A DNA stretch of 64,000 nt, taken from the NCBI GenBank assembly GCA_002118135.1, contig BDIU01000155.1, forward strand, positions 1 to 64,000, given 5' to 3'. Under the pieces are notes generated by a model, which was given only the letters and a program-made list of their open reading frames with translations, had not been told where the DNA came from and ran no database searches. Of the stretch, positions 36,601 to 51,600 are shown piece by piece. The position numbers and the translations under genes are program-made. The DNA comes from Trebouxia sp. TZW2008 (taxonomy: Eukaryota > Chlorophyta > Trebouxiophyceae > Trebouxiales > Trebouxiaceae). Within the stretch, counting starts at the first letter, position 1, and every line of letters begins with the position of its first letter.

Positions 36601-39600
36601 TGCTTTCCATAATCTTCAGCCAGCATGCAGACCAGAGCGTTGTGAGAGAGTGTGACACACAACAATCTCATCAGCTGCTGAAGTCCGAGTTCACCTCATT
36701 TCTATCACTGAGATTAGAACTTCTGTGATTTCATAGTCATGATATGCATGTTGACACACATGCAAATGAGGGTTGTAGTGAGTCACAAAGTCAGCAAATG
36801 ATGTTCCAGGTGTTAGACCTCATACATCACCTTGACGTTGTGGATGCCCTGGTGAAAGAGGGAGCAACCTCTATTCATGACTGGGTCTGGATCAAGCAGC
36901 TGCGCTACTACCCCACAGGCAGGGCAGGCAGCAGTGCTGTAGCTGTCAAGATGGCTGACGCCACACTGGACTACTCCTGGGAATACCAGGGCAATGCGCC
37001 GAAACTAGTCTATACCCCTCTCACAGACAGATGCTACCTCACCCTGACTCAGGTCAACCATGTCTCTGGCTGCTTCAGCTTGAAGATGTGCACAAACTGT
37101 ATATGGAGCAATATCTGGCCTTGTCCTCTTGCGCTTCACATGTTTGATAGGCTTGACCTCTATATATGCTGTTACTCAGTTCATTGTGCTCTCATGCCTG
37201 TTAAGGTGTGCGCGTTCAGTGACATGCAGTTGCCAGCCTGGCAGAATGCAGTTTGTTGTGCATGCTTAGCATTCTGCTGCAACAGCTCATTGGTGCAGTG
37301 GACTGATGGGATGCATCTTGTTTAGTCATGATGTTGATCTTCAGGGCATGACCCTTGGCTATGGAGGCAACCCATACGGCCCTGCTGGCACTGGCAAGAC
37401 AGAGTCAGTGAAAGCCCTGGGGCAAGCTTTGGCCAGACAGGTATCACAACGGCAAAACAATCCTAGGTTTTGCAGTACAGAGCAATTCAGATGCAAAAGA
37501 AATAAGCTGTCAGCATTTGGCACACAAGCATCAACTTCTGTGCATTCTGGCAGATGCAAGCGCCATGTATATTGCAAGATGCGGTCATGTTTTCTGTCAC
37601 AGCTTTATCAGCCTCATAGTCAAGCCATATAAGCCCACTATTCTGCAAGTTAGGAGGACATTGTGCAAAGGGGCAGACAGCCTTGCTTGCTGCCTGTGCA
37701 GGTGCTAGTGTTCAACTGTGATGGTGAGTTTGACTTTAAGAGTGTTGGCCGCATCTTCATGGGGCTGGTCAAGTGCGGCGCCTGGGGCTGCTTTGATGAA
37801 TTCAATCGGCTAGAAGAAGATGTACTTTCTGCTGTCAGTCAGCAAATTCAGCTCATCCAGGTAAGACGACATGTGTCTGACTTTGTTGTCTCCCTATGTG
37901 CTGTCTTGGCCCAATTTCATGCAGCGGCAATGTGATGAATATTGCATGCCTGCTGATTGCCTGTGTGTGCCATTATAATCTTTGACAATGTACTTGGTGA
38001 AGCAGCAAATTTATGCTGTCAGACCCCGCTTCAGCACTTGGGCATACACAGCATATGTCATTATCAGTGTCGCAAGATCAAGTATGTCAGCATATGAGCG
38101 TGGAGGTCGCTTGCACCCTGCAGGGTGCAATCAAGGCTGGTCAGCCAACTGTCGAGCTGATTGGGCGCACTGTGGACGTGGATCGCAACGCTGGCATCTT
38201 TGTGACACTCAACCCTGCTGGCAAGGGCTATGGCGGTCGCAGCAAGCTGCCAGACAACCTGAAGGCCCTGTTCAGAAGTGTGGCAATGACACTGCCAGAC
38301 AACGAGATCATTGCTGAGGTCCTGCTCCTGTCCAGTGGGTTTGCAACAGCAAAGGAGCTTGGCAGGTGAAACTGATGTCCTCTCAAAAAGGACAGCTGAC
38401 TGGATTTTGGTGATAAAGTGCTGCTGCTTTGGACCTGGCAGACAAGATGATTGCCCTTGCCACAAAATGCACAGCCATCAAAACTGCCAAATGGTGTCAC
38501 TGTCTGTGATCAAACAGAATCAATCATATCAAGGAAATTGCTATCACGCTACTCGCCAGCATGGTTTGCGCATCAGTTTTGATTTACAGTACGACGTCAA
38601 GCTCAGCATCATTCCTGCATCCAATGCTGCAGGAAGCTGGTGGCATTGTTTGGGCTGGCTCAGCAGTTGTTGTCACGGCAGCAGCACTATGATTGGGGGC
38701 TGCGTGCACTCAAGACCTGCTTAGCCATTGCTGGCAAGCTGCTGCGCGAGCACAGGTCCTCTGGCAAACAGGTCCCGCAGTTGCAGGAGACTGAGCTGGT
38801 CATCAGAAGTGTGCAACTTGCGACTTTGCCCAAGCTCACGTTTGAGGACACAGTCAGGCATGTTTTCTTGTCTCTTACACTGCATACTAGGCTGCATACA
38901 GCACGCAACTCATGTCCAGCAGCACGGTGCAAGCAACTCTGGGTTTTTGCAGCCCTGTTGTACGCATCTGCTGCATGATGACTAAGGTACAGAACGTCTA
39001 ACACCTGTTGATCTCATGTTTCTGTTGGTATGGGTATGCAGATTCCAAGCCCTGCTTCAAGACACGTTCTCTGGTGTGAGCATTCCAGACTCCACAGATG
39101 ATCAGATGATAGCTGTCATCCGCAAGGCAGCAGCAGACATGAAGCTGCAGATTGTGCCAGAGCAGGCAAGTCAAGTTCTGCATGTATTTCAAGTGTCAAG
39201 CAGCGACAGCATCAAAATTAACTTACATACCAGCTCAAAACGTTGTTTTTTGCGCATGCGCATGCGCAATTTACACAGTTGCCTCTCATAGATATGCAGC
39301 AGACAGTAAAAGCTGTTCCGACCAGCAAAAGTCTACCACAAAGTGCAGTTGATGTTGACGTTTGTCGCAGTGATGTCGCTCATGGCAGAGTCTTACTTCA
39401 CAAGCAGAGAAGACTTAAAGCTGCTTGTGCTGTGTCTGCAGATTGAGAAGGTGCTGCAGCTGCACCTGGCCTGCCTGCAGCGTGTTGGAGTAATCATTGT
39501 AGGCCCCTCAGGGAGCGGCAAGTCCACAATCTGGCGCTTGCTACAAGCTGCGCTGTCAAGCCTGGGGCAGGCTCCCATGCTGCATGCCCTCAACCCAAAG

Positions 39601-42600
39601 GCTATTTCCCGTCACCATTTGCTCGGTGAGCGCTTTTTTCCGTGAGCAATTTCTTACACAAGGGCGTGGGTTATTGAGCCTTGTTTTGACAGCCACATGT
39701 GCAGCCCTGAGCATGTGTAAGTACAGAAGTCACGTCTTCTGGCGGCCTAGCTGTTGATCTGCTTGCAAAGACGTTGCAATGCAGTCAGCTTGCCTGCAGG
39801 CAATCAACTCCTGAAGCAGGTTACTGTGCCCCAACCTGGCACTTTCATCAGCTTGACAGTCCTAGTTTGTGGCCCAGTGACTTGCTTCAGGGTTGACCTG
39901 TCCAAGCAACCGCTGACATGTCAAGAGCTGTTACCAGGGACAACTCTTGTCCATCCAAGGCTCGCTGACAGCTGGACTGATCAGTCAGCAGCTGTACATC
40001 AAGCCGTTATCACTAGCTGTGTGCTCAAAGGCAGGAAGATCTTAGCTAGGTCAGCTGTCTGCTTGCAGGTCATGTGGACGCTGACACCAGGGAGTGGACA
40101 GATGGTGTGCTCACCGCTGCAGCAAGAGCAGTTGCTAAGGAGCCCCTGGAGCAGCGCTCCTGGATTGTCTGTGATGGCGATGTGGATCCTGAGTGGATTG
40201 AATCCCTCAACTCAGTGCTGGACGACAACAGGTCCCGTTGTTGCTCCTCATGGCACCTTGTTGCTGCGATCATTCAGCTGTGCAGTGCAGCATCCGTTCC
40301 TGGCGCCTGTACAGCATCAACAATGGCACAGTTCTCTGTTTTTTTGGATGCTACTGCCATCCATACATATGTGTGCAACTGCTATGCGCACCCAAAGCAG
40401 TACTGTGCCAACTAGCAATGGACTCCATCCTAGCCCAGAGCTCTGGATTACTCATAGTCTGTCTATGCTCACTGTGCTGAAGAGTATGAACGCAAATTGC
40501 CAAACTGCTTGAACGGCTGCATGTGCTGCTTTGCAGGCTGCTGACAATGCCCAGCGGTGAACGCATCCAGTTTGCAAACAATGTCAACTTCATCTTTGAG
40601 TGCCACAGTCTGCAATATGCCTCACCTGCAACTGTCAGCCGCTGTGGGATGCTGCTCATGTCAGATGAGCATAATGGTGCCAACAACATGCTGACCACAT
40701 GGCTCAACAAGCAACCTGCAGAACAAGCAGGTGAGCTTGACCTGTACAATAGCAATGTGCCGTCTCATCTGTGCAGACTTCTGCTCATGATGGCACATAA
40801 CACCATTGTCTTGCAGCCAGTGAAATCTGGACAACAGCAAATGCCACAAGCTATCTTGCTATGTAAGTCCAATCATGCGCCAGATCAAGCCAAAAGACCA
40901 AATTGCTGAGGAGCACAATGGACAAGCAGTTGATTCAGGACGTAGGATGCCATGCATTTTTCCATGTGCAGGGCAACTTCAGCAGTGGCTGCAGCCGGCT
41001 TTCAAGCCAGCCTTGCAATGCGTTCAGACGCAAGGCCTTGCTGTGGAGACGCCCCTGTTGAGCCTTGTCCACAATGGCCTGTCACACCTGGCGTCAGTAG
41101 ACACCAAGCGTGACTTTGCTTGTGGATTGATGCGTGGTCTCGGCGCCAACCTTGATGAAGCAGGGCGCCTCAAATTGATTGCTGAGATCAGCAAAGTCAC
41201 CGGAGAGCCATCCACAGCATTCAGTACAAATGCTAGTGACCTTGCAGTCATGCTCAGGTACTTTTTTCCCAACTTTTGTTGACTCTCACGCAATGCCTGT
41301 CAGGGCCAGCTTTTGCAGCATTTGCCTTGCTTGCCATTCATGCAGGCATCTTTTGCTCACAAGTCCATGTGCGATTGCATAGCCCTCACTCTGGCGACTG
41401 ACACAGAAGCCACGAGGTTGTTTTTCATCATCTGCAGGGGAACAGAGGAGCCAAGCTCTTTTTCAGACTTGTCTCGATCACAGTCAGCTGGTGAGATAGT
41501 GATCACTGATGGCGTGATGCAAGTCATTGCCAGCCTGGCTCCTTGGCTGCGCAGTGGATCACCTGTTCTGCTTGTTGGGCCAGAGGGCTGTGGCAAAGCT
41601 CTTCTATTACAGCATTGCTTCAGTCAAATGAAGGTAGCAGCAGTCCTGCTGTTGATGCAGGATGATGCATTTCCCTGATGCAGGAATTGTCACATTAGCA
41701 ATCATGTTGATGTGCGACCCATGCATGCAATGTTAGCTCACTCTTTGAATGTGCTGCACACATACATGCATGCAAAAGTTGATGGCTTTCAAGCTTATAC
41801 AACACGAACAAGCAACATAGTCAATACACCCTCATCCTGCAATTGGCAGTGCTTGCAAAAGCAGTCCAAGGCTGTCAGAGTTGCCTTTTCTACACATGAT
41901 GTGGATGGTACAGGGGACAGCAGTGGCAACGCTGAGCTGCAGCGCACAGACCAATGCAGCCAACATCATGCAGAAGCTTGAGCAAGTCTGCGGCAATCCA
42001 GTCAGTACCAGTACAGGCAGAGTGCTGAGGCCAAAGGTGATGATAAATGTCAATACACGCATTTGCCTGTGCATATGTACTGATTGTGCTGCGTGATCTA
42101 TGCATGTGTATTTGCATAGACTTCATACTGCCATCAAGCTGACCTGTGATGACCTTGTTTGGTGACAGCTGAGTACATTTTGGCATGTTGTGTTGTTTCC
42201 TCACAGTATATTTACGGTTGACAGCAGTGCAAAGGCAGTGATGTGTCCTTTGTGTCTTGACAGGACTCAGAGAGGCTGGTGCTGTATCTGCGTGACATCA
42301 ATCTGCCCAAAGCAGACAAGTATGGCACAAGCCAGGTCATGGCCTTCTTGCAGCAGCTGCTCACCTACCAAGGCTTCTATGATAGCAAGCTGCAATTTGT
42401 GGGTAGGCCCTGAAACCTACTCTTGCCCCATGTTTCACAGCATAAGCGTCTGCATTTGGCATGGCTACATGGTTGCTGTTCCAGTTGCTTGCTTAGCCGG
42501 GATGTTTGCACATCTAGCAATGATCAGGCAGAGTGAAGCAGCCTGTGTTGCATCAAAGCCTGTGTTAAGGTTGCAGTGTATCACCTGATGGCATGCAGGC

Positions 42601-45600
42601 TTGGAAAGGATCCAGCTGGCGTGCAGCATGAACCCAGCCACCACTCTGGGACGGCAGCCCCTGTCGCCCCGATTGGCAGCACTCATGCATGTTGCATATA
42701 TGGACTACCCTGCCCCAGCTCATTTGCAGTCTGTCTTATCTACTACGTTGGCCAGTACACTACCTCAGGTACGCTGCACACGCATGCTTGTCTGCTGCAC
42801 TCTAAATGCTCATTGTTGACAGTCTTGTTGAGACGACCTGCAACCTGCATGCAATTCACTTGAATGAGATGCTTGTCTCAATCAACTGATGCCATGAATG
42901 TTTAATCATCACGTTGCGATTGATGTGGCCATCGCATCTTTGTATGGCCACAAACCTCTTCGATGAATTGCTTAGCTAACTCAAACATGCTGTGTTTCGA
43001 GTATAATCTGCATGTTTACAGGTGGCTGACCTGGACCCAAGCTGGAACAGCCAGGCTACAGCAGACAAGCTTGCAATGTGTTTCTTGGAAGTCTACACTG
43101 CAGTGCAGTCTGCCTTCTCCCCAGCGTCTCAAAGCCACTACAGCTTCACGCCTCGCGACCTGTCCCGCTGGGCCTCTGGTCTCCAGTCTTACTGCTTGCG
43201 TGGCACTGACCTACTTCAGGTGAGCTGCCTTGCAAAATTATGTTGCTTCCTGTGAAATAGATTTTCCCAAGCTCATGAGGAGACCCTTGCCCTCAGTGTT
43301 TCGTTTCCAAGCCTCAAGGTGCAGGCTGCAAGCCACTATGCATGCAAGCTGTGCTATGCCCACGGACCTGTGTTGCAACGCCAGTCACTAGTGGGCGTGA
43401 GCTCACAGTAGCTTGTAATGCAGCTGAGTCTCCTGACAGATATGTTGCGTGCATATGAATACTCAAGGCAAACCCACAGCTCGGTCCGAGCAAAAGCATG
43501 CAATTTCAATCTTGTCTGTCAGCCGAAGCACGCTCGCTGCACGTATCTGTTGATGGAAGGATGGAATGTATTGTGCAATGCGGCACCTGGTGTCAGCAAC
43601 AACACTCTGTATGCAGGCTGCTGCATATGAGGCTTGCCGGGTCTTCAAGGACCGGCTGGTCAGCAGTGATGATGCTGCCAGGTTTGACGGCATCTTGACA
43701 AGCGCTTTGCGCAAGCACTGGAGAGTCAAGCTGGACCTGTCAAGCAGCACCTTCTCTACCTTGGGCAGCCCACCAGCCAAACCCACAACAGGTGTAGGAC
43801 TGCATACTACGTTCTATGCAAGTACAAGCTGATCAAAGTGGCCTTTGAAAATGGTCTTGTGTGCCCCTTGATAGTGATCACGCTGCCCGTCATGCTGACC
43901 TTTACATACAGTGCTTGCATATGGGCAGAAGCACAAAGTCCTCACCTTTCCTGTGTTTGATCAGGTGGTGACGCCACACATGCAAAGCTGAACTTTTGGA
44001 GCAATGGCGACTTCACGCAGCTGGTCAGTGAGAAGCTGACAGCCTGTGAGCGAGAGCATCACAGCCTCAACATCGTGCTATTTGATCAGGTCAGTCTGCC
44101 GTTTCTTGACAGTTCCTACTGCACATTATGCCAGTCATGCAACCAGTGCCTATGCTCTGCCCCTCAACAGCCAAACTAAACAGCTAAAGAGAGACAATAA
44201 TTGGCCACTGCCCTCCACTTCAAGCATGCTTTGCTGCCAGGTCGAGGTGGTCAACTCCTCAAGCTTGTGGCAGGCCACATACCTGTTTCTGAAGCACAAT
44301 GCGGCTTTCAAGCAATAAGAAGCCTGATTGCAGCATCCTGTGCATGTACAGAGATACCACACTATCATTTCACCAATGGGTTGTGCAAAGCATTCATGCC
44401 TATTTCTGCTGCACCACCAGGGCAAAGTCATAACGCCTTTCTGTGCTCCATGATACAGGAGCTGCAGAGACTTGCACAGTTGGACAGGGTCCTGAGCAAG
44501 CCAGGAGGGGCAGCCCTGCTGTGTGGCCCAGCAGGAGTGGGGCGCAAGTCTGCCCTGACCCTCGCAGCTTACATGCACCACATGGAGGTGCTGCACTGGA
44601 AGCTTATATATACTTGTACAGGCTGTGACCCTCATGTCCATCTTGCATTCAAGCATGTAACCACAGTCTGCGTTTTACACGCTATGTGCGCAATGTGCAT
44701 GAATCAATAGTGGGGCATAAGTCTGCTCTTGGCCTGGCAGCCTGCATGGATCACATGGACGTACTGCCCTGGAAGCTGATATATCTGTACAGGCTGTGAA
44801 CCTCATGTCCACCTTCCATGCATGCATGTGACCTCAGTCTGCATTCTGCGAGCTGTGTGCCCAATTTACATAAACCAATAGTTTTGCAAAATTCTGCTCT
44901 GGCCTGACAGCCTACATGCACCACATCTAGGTGCTGCCCTGCAAGCTCTTGCTGGTAAGTCTCCTATTCATAGTGAATCTACATTTATGAATCAACTGGC
45001 TGGTTCATCAAATTGTCGCTTATTGACACGTCCGCGCGGACTGTGACTTTAGTACCAATTGTCATTTCATGCATGTGACTACACTCAGCTTTCTACGAGC
45101 TCCTGTTTCAGGTCAATTGAATGACTCCTGAGCTGGCATACACCTCAAAGAAAGCAAATTGCGAACTGCGTAATGTACACTATGGCATTAGCAGGCAAGC
45201 TGACGAGCGACAGTGACACCTTTATGTCTGTCTAATTGAAAAATGAGAGCTCACGTGAAGCTTGCAGACTCAGCCATACATGCGTGTTGTGCGGTGATGA
45301 GACAATTTTGTGATGCACAGGTGTTCACCCCAAGCATGCCCAGAGGCTACAGCCTTCAGTCTTTCCGCAATGATCTGAAAGCACTGATGCTGAAGGCAGG
45401 GCTGGAAGGACAGCCAGTCTGCCTGCTACTAGAGGATCGTCAGCTTGTTGATGCAGGCTTTCTGGAATGTGTCAACAGCTTGCTGAGTGGAGGAGAGGTA
45501 GGGCTGCCATGAGGCTCAAGCTCACATGCATGCACACCAGATGCTGAGCAGCAGTGCCTAGCATGCGTTTACCTGCCTTGCTCGCTTATCATTCTTGCAC

Positions 45601-48600
45601 ACATCCATGCCACTTTTGCTAGACTGACACGCCAGATTCTTTCTATCAGCAGGATTGCCTGTGCCGTTCATTGCCTGAGTCTAACTTGCTTGGCTCAATG
45701 ATTCTTCTGCCATCATGCCTTTGCACAGCTGTACCCAAGTCCACAGTAGTGAGACTGCATTCTTGCACAAAACACAAAGCCATTCTTGTTTTGGTTTCAG
45801 GTGCATGGCCTGTTCACAAATGAGGAGCTTGACAGCACCCTGGCTCCACTGAAGGACGTGGCATCACAGGCTTTGCTGGCCCAGAGCCTGTTCTCCTTCT
45901 TCACAGCCCGTGTGCAGCGCAATCTACGCATCATCATCAGCATGGACCCTTCCAGCCCTGACTTCCAGCGCCAGTGCCAAGCAAACCCTGCTTTACTCTC
46001 TAGGTCAGAGCCAAGCTCACAGTGTGCATCTTGGGTGTTTGATCTCTCAACTTGCAGTGACAACTTGCCTTCCATATTTGGGACGTAGCGTGCAAAAATT
46101 GTGTACATGCTGTTGTGTATGGAATGACAACAGCCTTCCATAGCGCAGCCAATGCAGCAGCAAAGCAGCCCAGCCTGGTGCTCTGTGTGATGCACTGGAC
46201 ACACTACCAAACAGTGTCTTCATCGTGCTCAGGTGCAACATACAATGGATGGACAGTTGGGGTGAGCAAGGCATGCAAGCTGTGGCCTCAGCACACTTGC
46301 AGCCAGTCATTGGTGATTCTGACAAGGCTTCCTCAGACACAGGCAAGCTGCTGCAGCAAGCAGTGGCTCTGCACAACAGCCGCCTGCCTGCTGGAGCGAC
46401 ACCATCCCACTATGTGGCTTTTGTCAGCCTTACGGCCAGCCTGTATGCACAGAAGCGCTCACACCTTCTGCAGCAGCAGGACTTCCTCAAGGTGCAGATT
46501 CTGCCATTGCTGTAGAGTAGCATGCCTGACTTGTTGCTTGTGATGGCGTGACAGCAATGATCGCTACACTGTGCTAGATTTGGATGTCATCAGTCTCGTC
46601 TTCCGGGCTGACTTGCGCTGTCCTAGCATGTGCAACATCAGCAGCTCAAGTGCTGCCCGATTAACCCTGCCAAAAATGCCAATAATTTCTTTGCCTGGCT
46701 GTTGGTGCATATGCATTGCAGCTCTGCACGGAAGTCAGCAAAGCTTTGGCAAAGCAATAACCACTACAAGTCAACATGTGATTGCTGTGCAGGGAGGCTT
46801 AGGCAAGCTGGCAGGAGCTGCTGCAACAGTGGATGCTCTTTCCAAAGAGGCCCACCAACAGCGTGTGCAGCTGAAGGCCAGTCAGGTATGTGTCTACCCT
46901 GCTGAGCTACTCAAACTACACACATACTGTCTGTAAAGCGCAATGCCATGCTTGTCCTGCTAAATGTGCCGAGCAGACTGGCAGCTTGTCATTTGTCCCT
47001 TGCTGCAGCTGAGAGCAAGTGCTGCTGGCATGACTGCAGGTGCAAGCAGAGCAAGCCCTGCGGAACATCACAGCTGCAGGATCGTTTGTTGCTTGCTGCA
47101 GCTGGGAGTCAGTGCTGCTTGAATGACTGCAGGTGCAAGCAGAGCAGGCTCTACAGAACATCACAGCTGCTATGCAACAGGCTTCTGGCCACAGCCAGGA
47201 AGCTGTCCAGCTCAAGAAGCAGCTGGCTGATGATCAGGTGTGCCTTTAGATCGACCTGCAAGTTGTTGAGCTTGTTTGAACTCAAATCAGCAGTGCTGCT
47301 GTCACATGCTCAACTCTGCTCTGCGTCCTTGCAAAGTACTGTGTACAGGAGCATAGCTGTCCGCCATGTACAAGGCACTGCCATGCTCTCTGCACTGACT
47401 GAAAGCTGTGCTGCATCATGCATTCAAGTTGCCACAGTGCCAAAGGCCAGCACGTGCTGAACAGCCATGCTGGATGTGCAGCAAAGGGCACATTCCAATT
47501 CAACTCATGTGCCTAGATCAGTGCAGGCATTGAGTGTATTAAGATGCCCTGCAGTATGCAGATGTGCGTCAACAACACAATTGCAGGTGTCAGAAAACAC
47601 TGTACGACCCCTCCTCTAAGTCTGGGCCACAATGGAGCTATCTGGTCTTGACTACTTAGGTGTCCATCAACAGCAGAAAAGGAGATGTGGAGGCTGAGCT
47701 GGCAGTGGTGGCGCCAATCATTGAGGCTGCCCGCCTGGCGGTGGGCCAGATCAAGTCTGATCACCTGAATGAGATCAGATCCCTGAAGGCACCCCCTGAC
47801 GCCATTAGGGACGTGCTGGAGGGAGTGCTCAAGCTCATGGGGCAGGCTGACACCTCCTGGAACAGCATGAAGAAGTTTCTGGGTAACAGGGGCATCAAGG
47901 CAAGTGCATGCCATACTTGTGCTGTTGTAAGCACTTGCAGCATACTGATCGATTCCAAGCTGAAAAGACATTGCAGTGCATTTCAGATCATGTGATTGTG
48001 AATTGCTTAACCTGCTATATTCTGTGCTGTTCTCATACCTCTTTCCATGCTAAAGCTCTGATGTGCTACCTTGTAAGCTTGGCGCTAGCATGCCGCTTTT
48101 TTCTCATTGGTGACAAAAGGCGTGAGCTTACTCACAAACTCGACGCCAGCCATTTATCTATATCAGCAGCATCTGCAGCGTGTCAAACCAACATTTGCAG
48201 CCCTTGTGCGGGAGACATGACATGCGCAGACATAACTTGCAACATTGCCACTGATACTTGCTGTTATGTGTATGCGTGCAGAATGAAATCATTGAGTATG
48301 ACGCACACCGCATCACACCTGAGATGCGCACTGCTGTGAATCGCCTGCTGGCTCAGAAGGGAGCTTCCTTTGAGCAGGTCACCATCCTCAGAGTATCCCA
48401 GGCTGCTGCTCCTCTGGCTGCCTGGGTCATTGCCAACCTGCAGTATGCAGATGTGCTGCAGAAAGTGGCACCTCTGGAGAATGAGCTGGGAGGCTTGACT
48501 GCTAACTACACCCAGTCCCAGGTTTGCCTTGCACAATTGTTGGGAGTTGTTGCAAACATGCTGGGTTCAGCACCAGTCAGATGTACACAGAAGTGCTCTG

Positions 48601-51600
48601 CTGCATTTTGCTGTTTCTGCTTGCTCTGTACCATTTGCGTTTGCAATGTAGTGTGAGCTGCCCGATGTCCCTCATGTTGTAAAACCAATCAGTAGAATCC
48701 CGTTTGAGCAGGCACTTCCAAACACAGTTGGCTGGCATTGATCTCAGAGCTGACCATCAGGTCATTGATGCTGTTGCTGCTGAAGTGTGAGAATTGGTAC
48801 AAGCTCAGCTGCATGTGTGCATGCGCTCAAAAACATCCCACAGGGAAGTGCTCACAAAGTATGGTGGGCTCAAGGATTGGCACAGAACAGTAATTTTGTT
48901 AGGCAAAGATGGTTTCCAAAAGACAGAATCATGTCATGCAGGAGCGCATTGCAGACTGCGAGGCACAGCTGCAGCAGCTGAGTGAGCATGTGACGACCCT
49001 CAAAGGAGAGTTTGAGAGCAAGAAGGGCCTGGAGATTGAGCTGAAGACTAGCCTGAACAAGGCTGAGGCCACACTGAATGCAGCCTCGTCTTTGCTGGGC
49101 AAGCTTGCTGGTGAAAAGACGAGATGGGAAACACAGGTCAGTCTCACAAGCCCAGTCTCAGTGTTCCCATCAAGCTGATTTCGGACATGCAGACTTCACG
49201 AGCTGCCCATGGATGTGTTGGGCTTTGTCTGAAAACCCATGTGAGTTTGTAAGGCTAAAGCATTGGAGAAGCTCAATTGTGCAGGCAGCTGTACATGTCC
49301 TGCCACATCTTTATGCATTGCAATCTTTGCTTCACAAGACCAGACATGTAGGCCTTGTGTTTGTTTGGCAGGTTGCGGATTTCACTCAAGTACTGCAGCA
49401 GCTACCTGTCAACTGCATGATGGCAGCAGCATTCATCACCTACTTGGGCAAAGAGCCTGAGGTCGTACGCCAGGCAGCAGTCACACAGTGGTCTGCAGAC
49501 CTGGGTGTGCTGACACCCTGGAGCTTGACTGCTCTGCTGGCTTCTGAGACAGAGCTGCTTACATGGAAGACACAAGGTGAGCGCTGCACAAGGTCAAATT
49601 TTGCGTCATGCAGATGCAATGAAGGCAGATCTGTACCTCTGCCTGCATTGTCACAGAGCTATTGCATGTTTGCCATATCGCATGCGTCAGAGATCGCAGA
49701 CATTGAACATTTTGCCTTGAAAGTTCAGCATGACATGCTGACTGGTGCAAGAGGACTAAGGGAGAAGTCATCAGCACAACAGATGCTGCAAGCAAAGCAT
49801 ATGGGACTCTCAAGTTGAGCGCTGTCCTGCAGGTCTTGCACATGATGCCCTGTCAGCAGAGAATGCTGTGGTCATCTTGCACTCAGCGCAGACCCCCTTG
49901 GTCATTGACCCCTCTGGCCAGTCCTCCAAATGGCTTCAAGCACATCTCAAAGCCAAAGACACTAACTACGAAGTTGTCCCCATGCAAAGTGACAGGTACG
50001 CCCCTGCAATGCAATGCTGTAGGGTTGAAGGATTTCATCCATGAGCTTGCATCTGCTGGACATGCAACCCTTCACTCAGCATTGTGCAGACATGGCACAA
50101 GAGCACTTTACAGCCTCCTTGTGCAGAAAATTACCATGGTGCATATTTTGCGCAAAGCTGCCTGGCTTTCCGTCACAATTTTGTGTTCAAACACTACAGA
50201 GCCTCCTAACGTCAAGCTTCATTGCAAGAAATGTGATGGCATGCAGCATGTATTCTGCAGACATTAGTACGAGGTAGATTGCACACTGGAAATAGCCTTG
50301 TGTCTGCATTCTGGCTGCAACTCATTTCTCAATCCTGTGCAGGTTCGTGACTACCCTTGAGCTGGCTGTACGCTTTGGCAAGTTCCTGATCGTGGAGGAG
50401 GCAGACTATGTTGAGCCCCTGCTGTACACCCTGCTCGCCCATGACACGCAAGGGCAGAGCAGCAATGTCAAGATTGGCGACAGGCTTGTGGACCTCAACA
50501 AGGACTTCAGGCTTGTGCTCGTGACACGCAATGCCAAGCCTCAGCTGAGCAGTGGAGCTTTAGCTCTTCTCAGTGTGGCCAACTTCAGCGTCACTAGGTA
50601 AACATGTCCAGCACTCTCATGACTTGATATGGAGATGCCATAGCTCATGCACATGTCACTTGTGCAAACAGTATGCCATTTTGTCCAGTGCATCTCTCTC
50701 ACCGATGCATATTCTGTTTGAGAGCTTGTTTTGGTGTGCTGCTCGTGTACTATGCACAATGTCTGCTTGATCAGCTGCTTCCTTGGCTTGTGAGACATGC
50801 TGCATCACACACCGCTCTGAAACGAAAGCATTGCAAAGAGGCCAACGTAAACATCCAGAATGCCGTTGCCTACAACAGAACAGCTCATACCAGTGACAGC
50901 TGTCCCTTTCTGCAGGAGCGGCCTAGAAGGGCGCTTGCTGGGCCTAGCTCTGCAGTCACAACAGCCCCAGCTGGAGGCCCAGCGCACAGCCCTGCTGCAG
51001 CAAGAAGAGGAGCAGCGCTTGCAGCTAGCCAGCCTGGATGCTCAGGTCCTGCAGTCCCTGGCAACATCCAAGGTACAGCCCAATACGTCAACTGCTGACT
51101 GCAACGGCTCGGTTCCTGCCTGCTGCTGCATTGAAAATGCATGTGGCAAGGAGCAGCTGAGAACTCCTTAGCTGCTGCTATGTGCATCATACAAGCATTC
51201 AGGATGAGGGAGCATGTCTCAACAAGCAGCGCAGCACGTCCATCAGTGCTGTGGCATCAGCACTGTGCAAATGCTATTGAGCTTGCACAGCTGCGAAGCA
51301 CGTCTATTGTCAACATAGAGACTGCAGCATCTGCAACACTGAGAAGTGGCCAAAAATGGTGCAGGGAAGCTTGCTGGAAAATCAGGAGCTGCTAGACAGC
51401 CTGGACCAGGCTAAGGCCAAATCTGCCACCATCAATGCCAGCCTGCAGGATAGCCGCAATCTGCAGGTTGTTGGTTCCACCAAAATGCACACGTTGGCCC
51501 TGCAAACTGATGCACTTATGACATCTTGCCAGGCGATGCTACATTCTTTGCTGCTTTCCATCACATGCTGGCCCGCTTGTTGGTCATGCACCTGCCAGCA

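Larger units (their letters stand above)
32392..37052 (+). other. Dynein-2 linker (DHC N-terminal region 2)
   Basis: Exons encoding the linker that swings across the ring: 32392-32580, about 32908-33000, 33159-33263, 33682-33788, 34120-34227, 34468-34611, 34733-34816, 35081-35203, 35508-35728, 36019-36153, 36401-36483 and 36810-37052. Diagnostic segments: [40 protein letters not shown], the [10 protein letters not shown] block, [20 protein letters not shown] (split between two exons), [31 protein letters not shown], and [11 protein letters not shown] followed by the pre-AAA1 YEYQGN-type motif ([20 protein letters not shown]). Confidence 0.85.

Noticed and set aside
39754..40512. 252-codon plus-strand open frame in dynein AAA2
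   Set aside because: Out of frame with AAA2 exon 40069-40232 ([17 protein letters not shown]) and mostly intronic.
49078..49818. 246-codon plus-strand open frame
   Set aside because: It runs across dynein exons 48940-49135 and 49372-49574 in a different frame. The true exons are fixed by homology.
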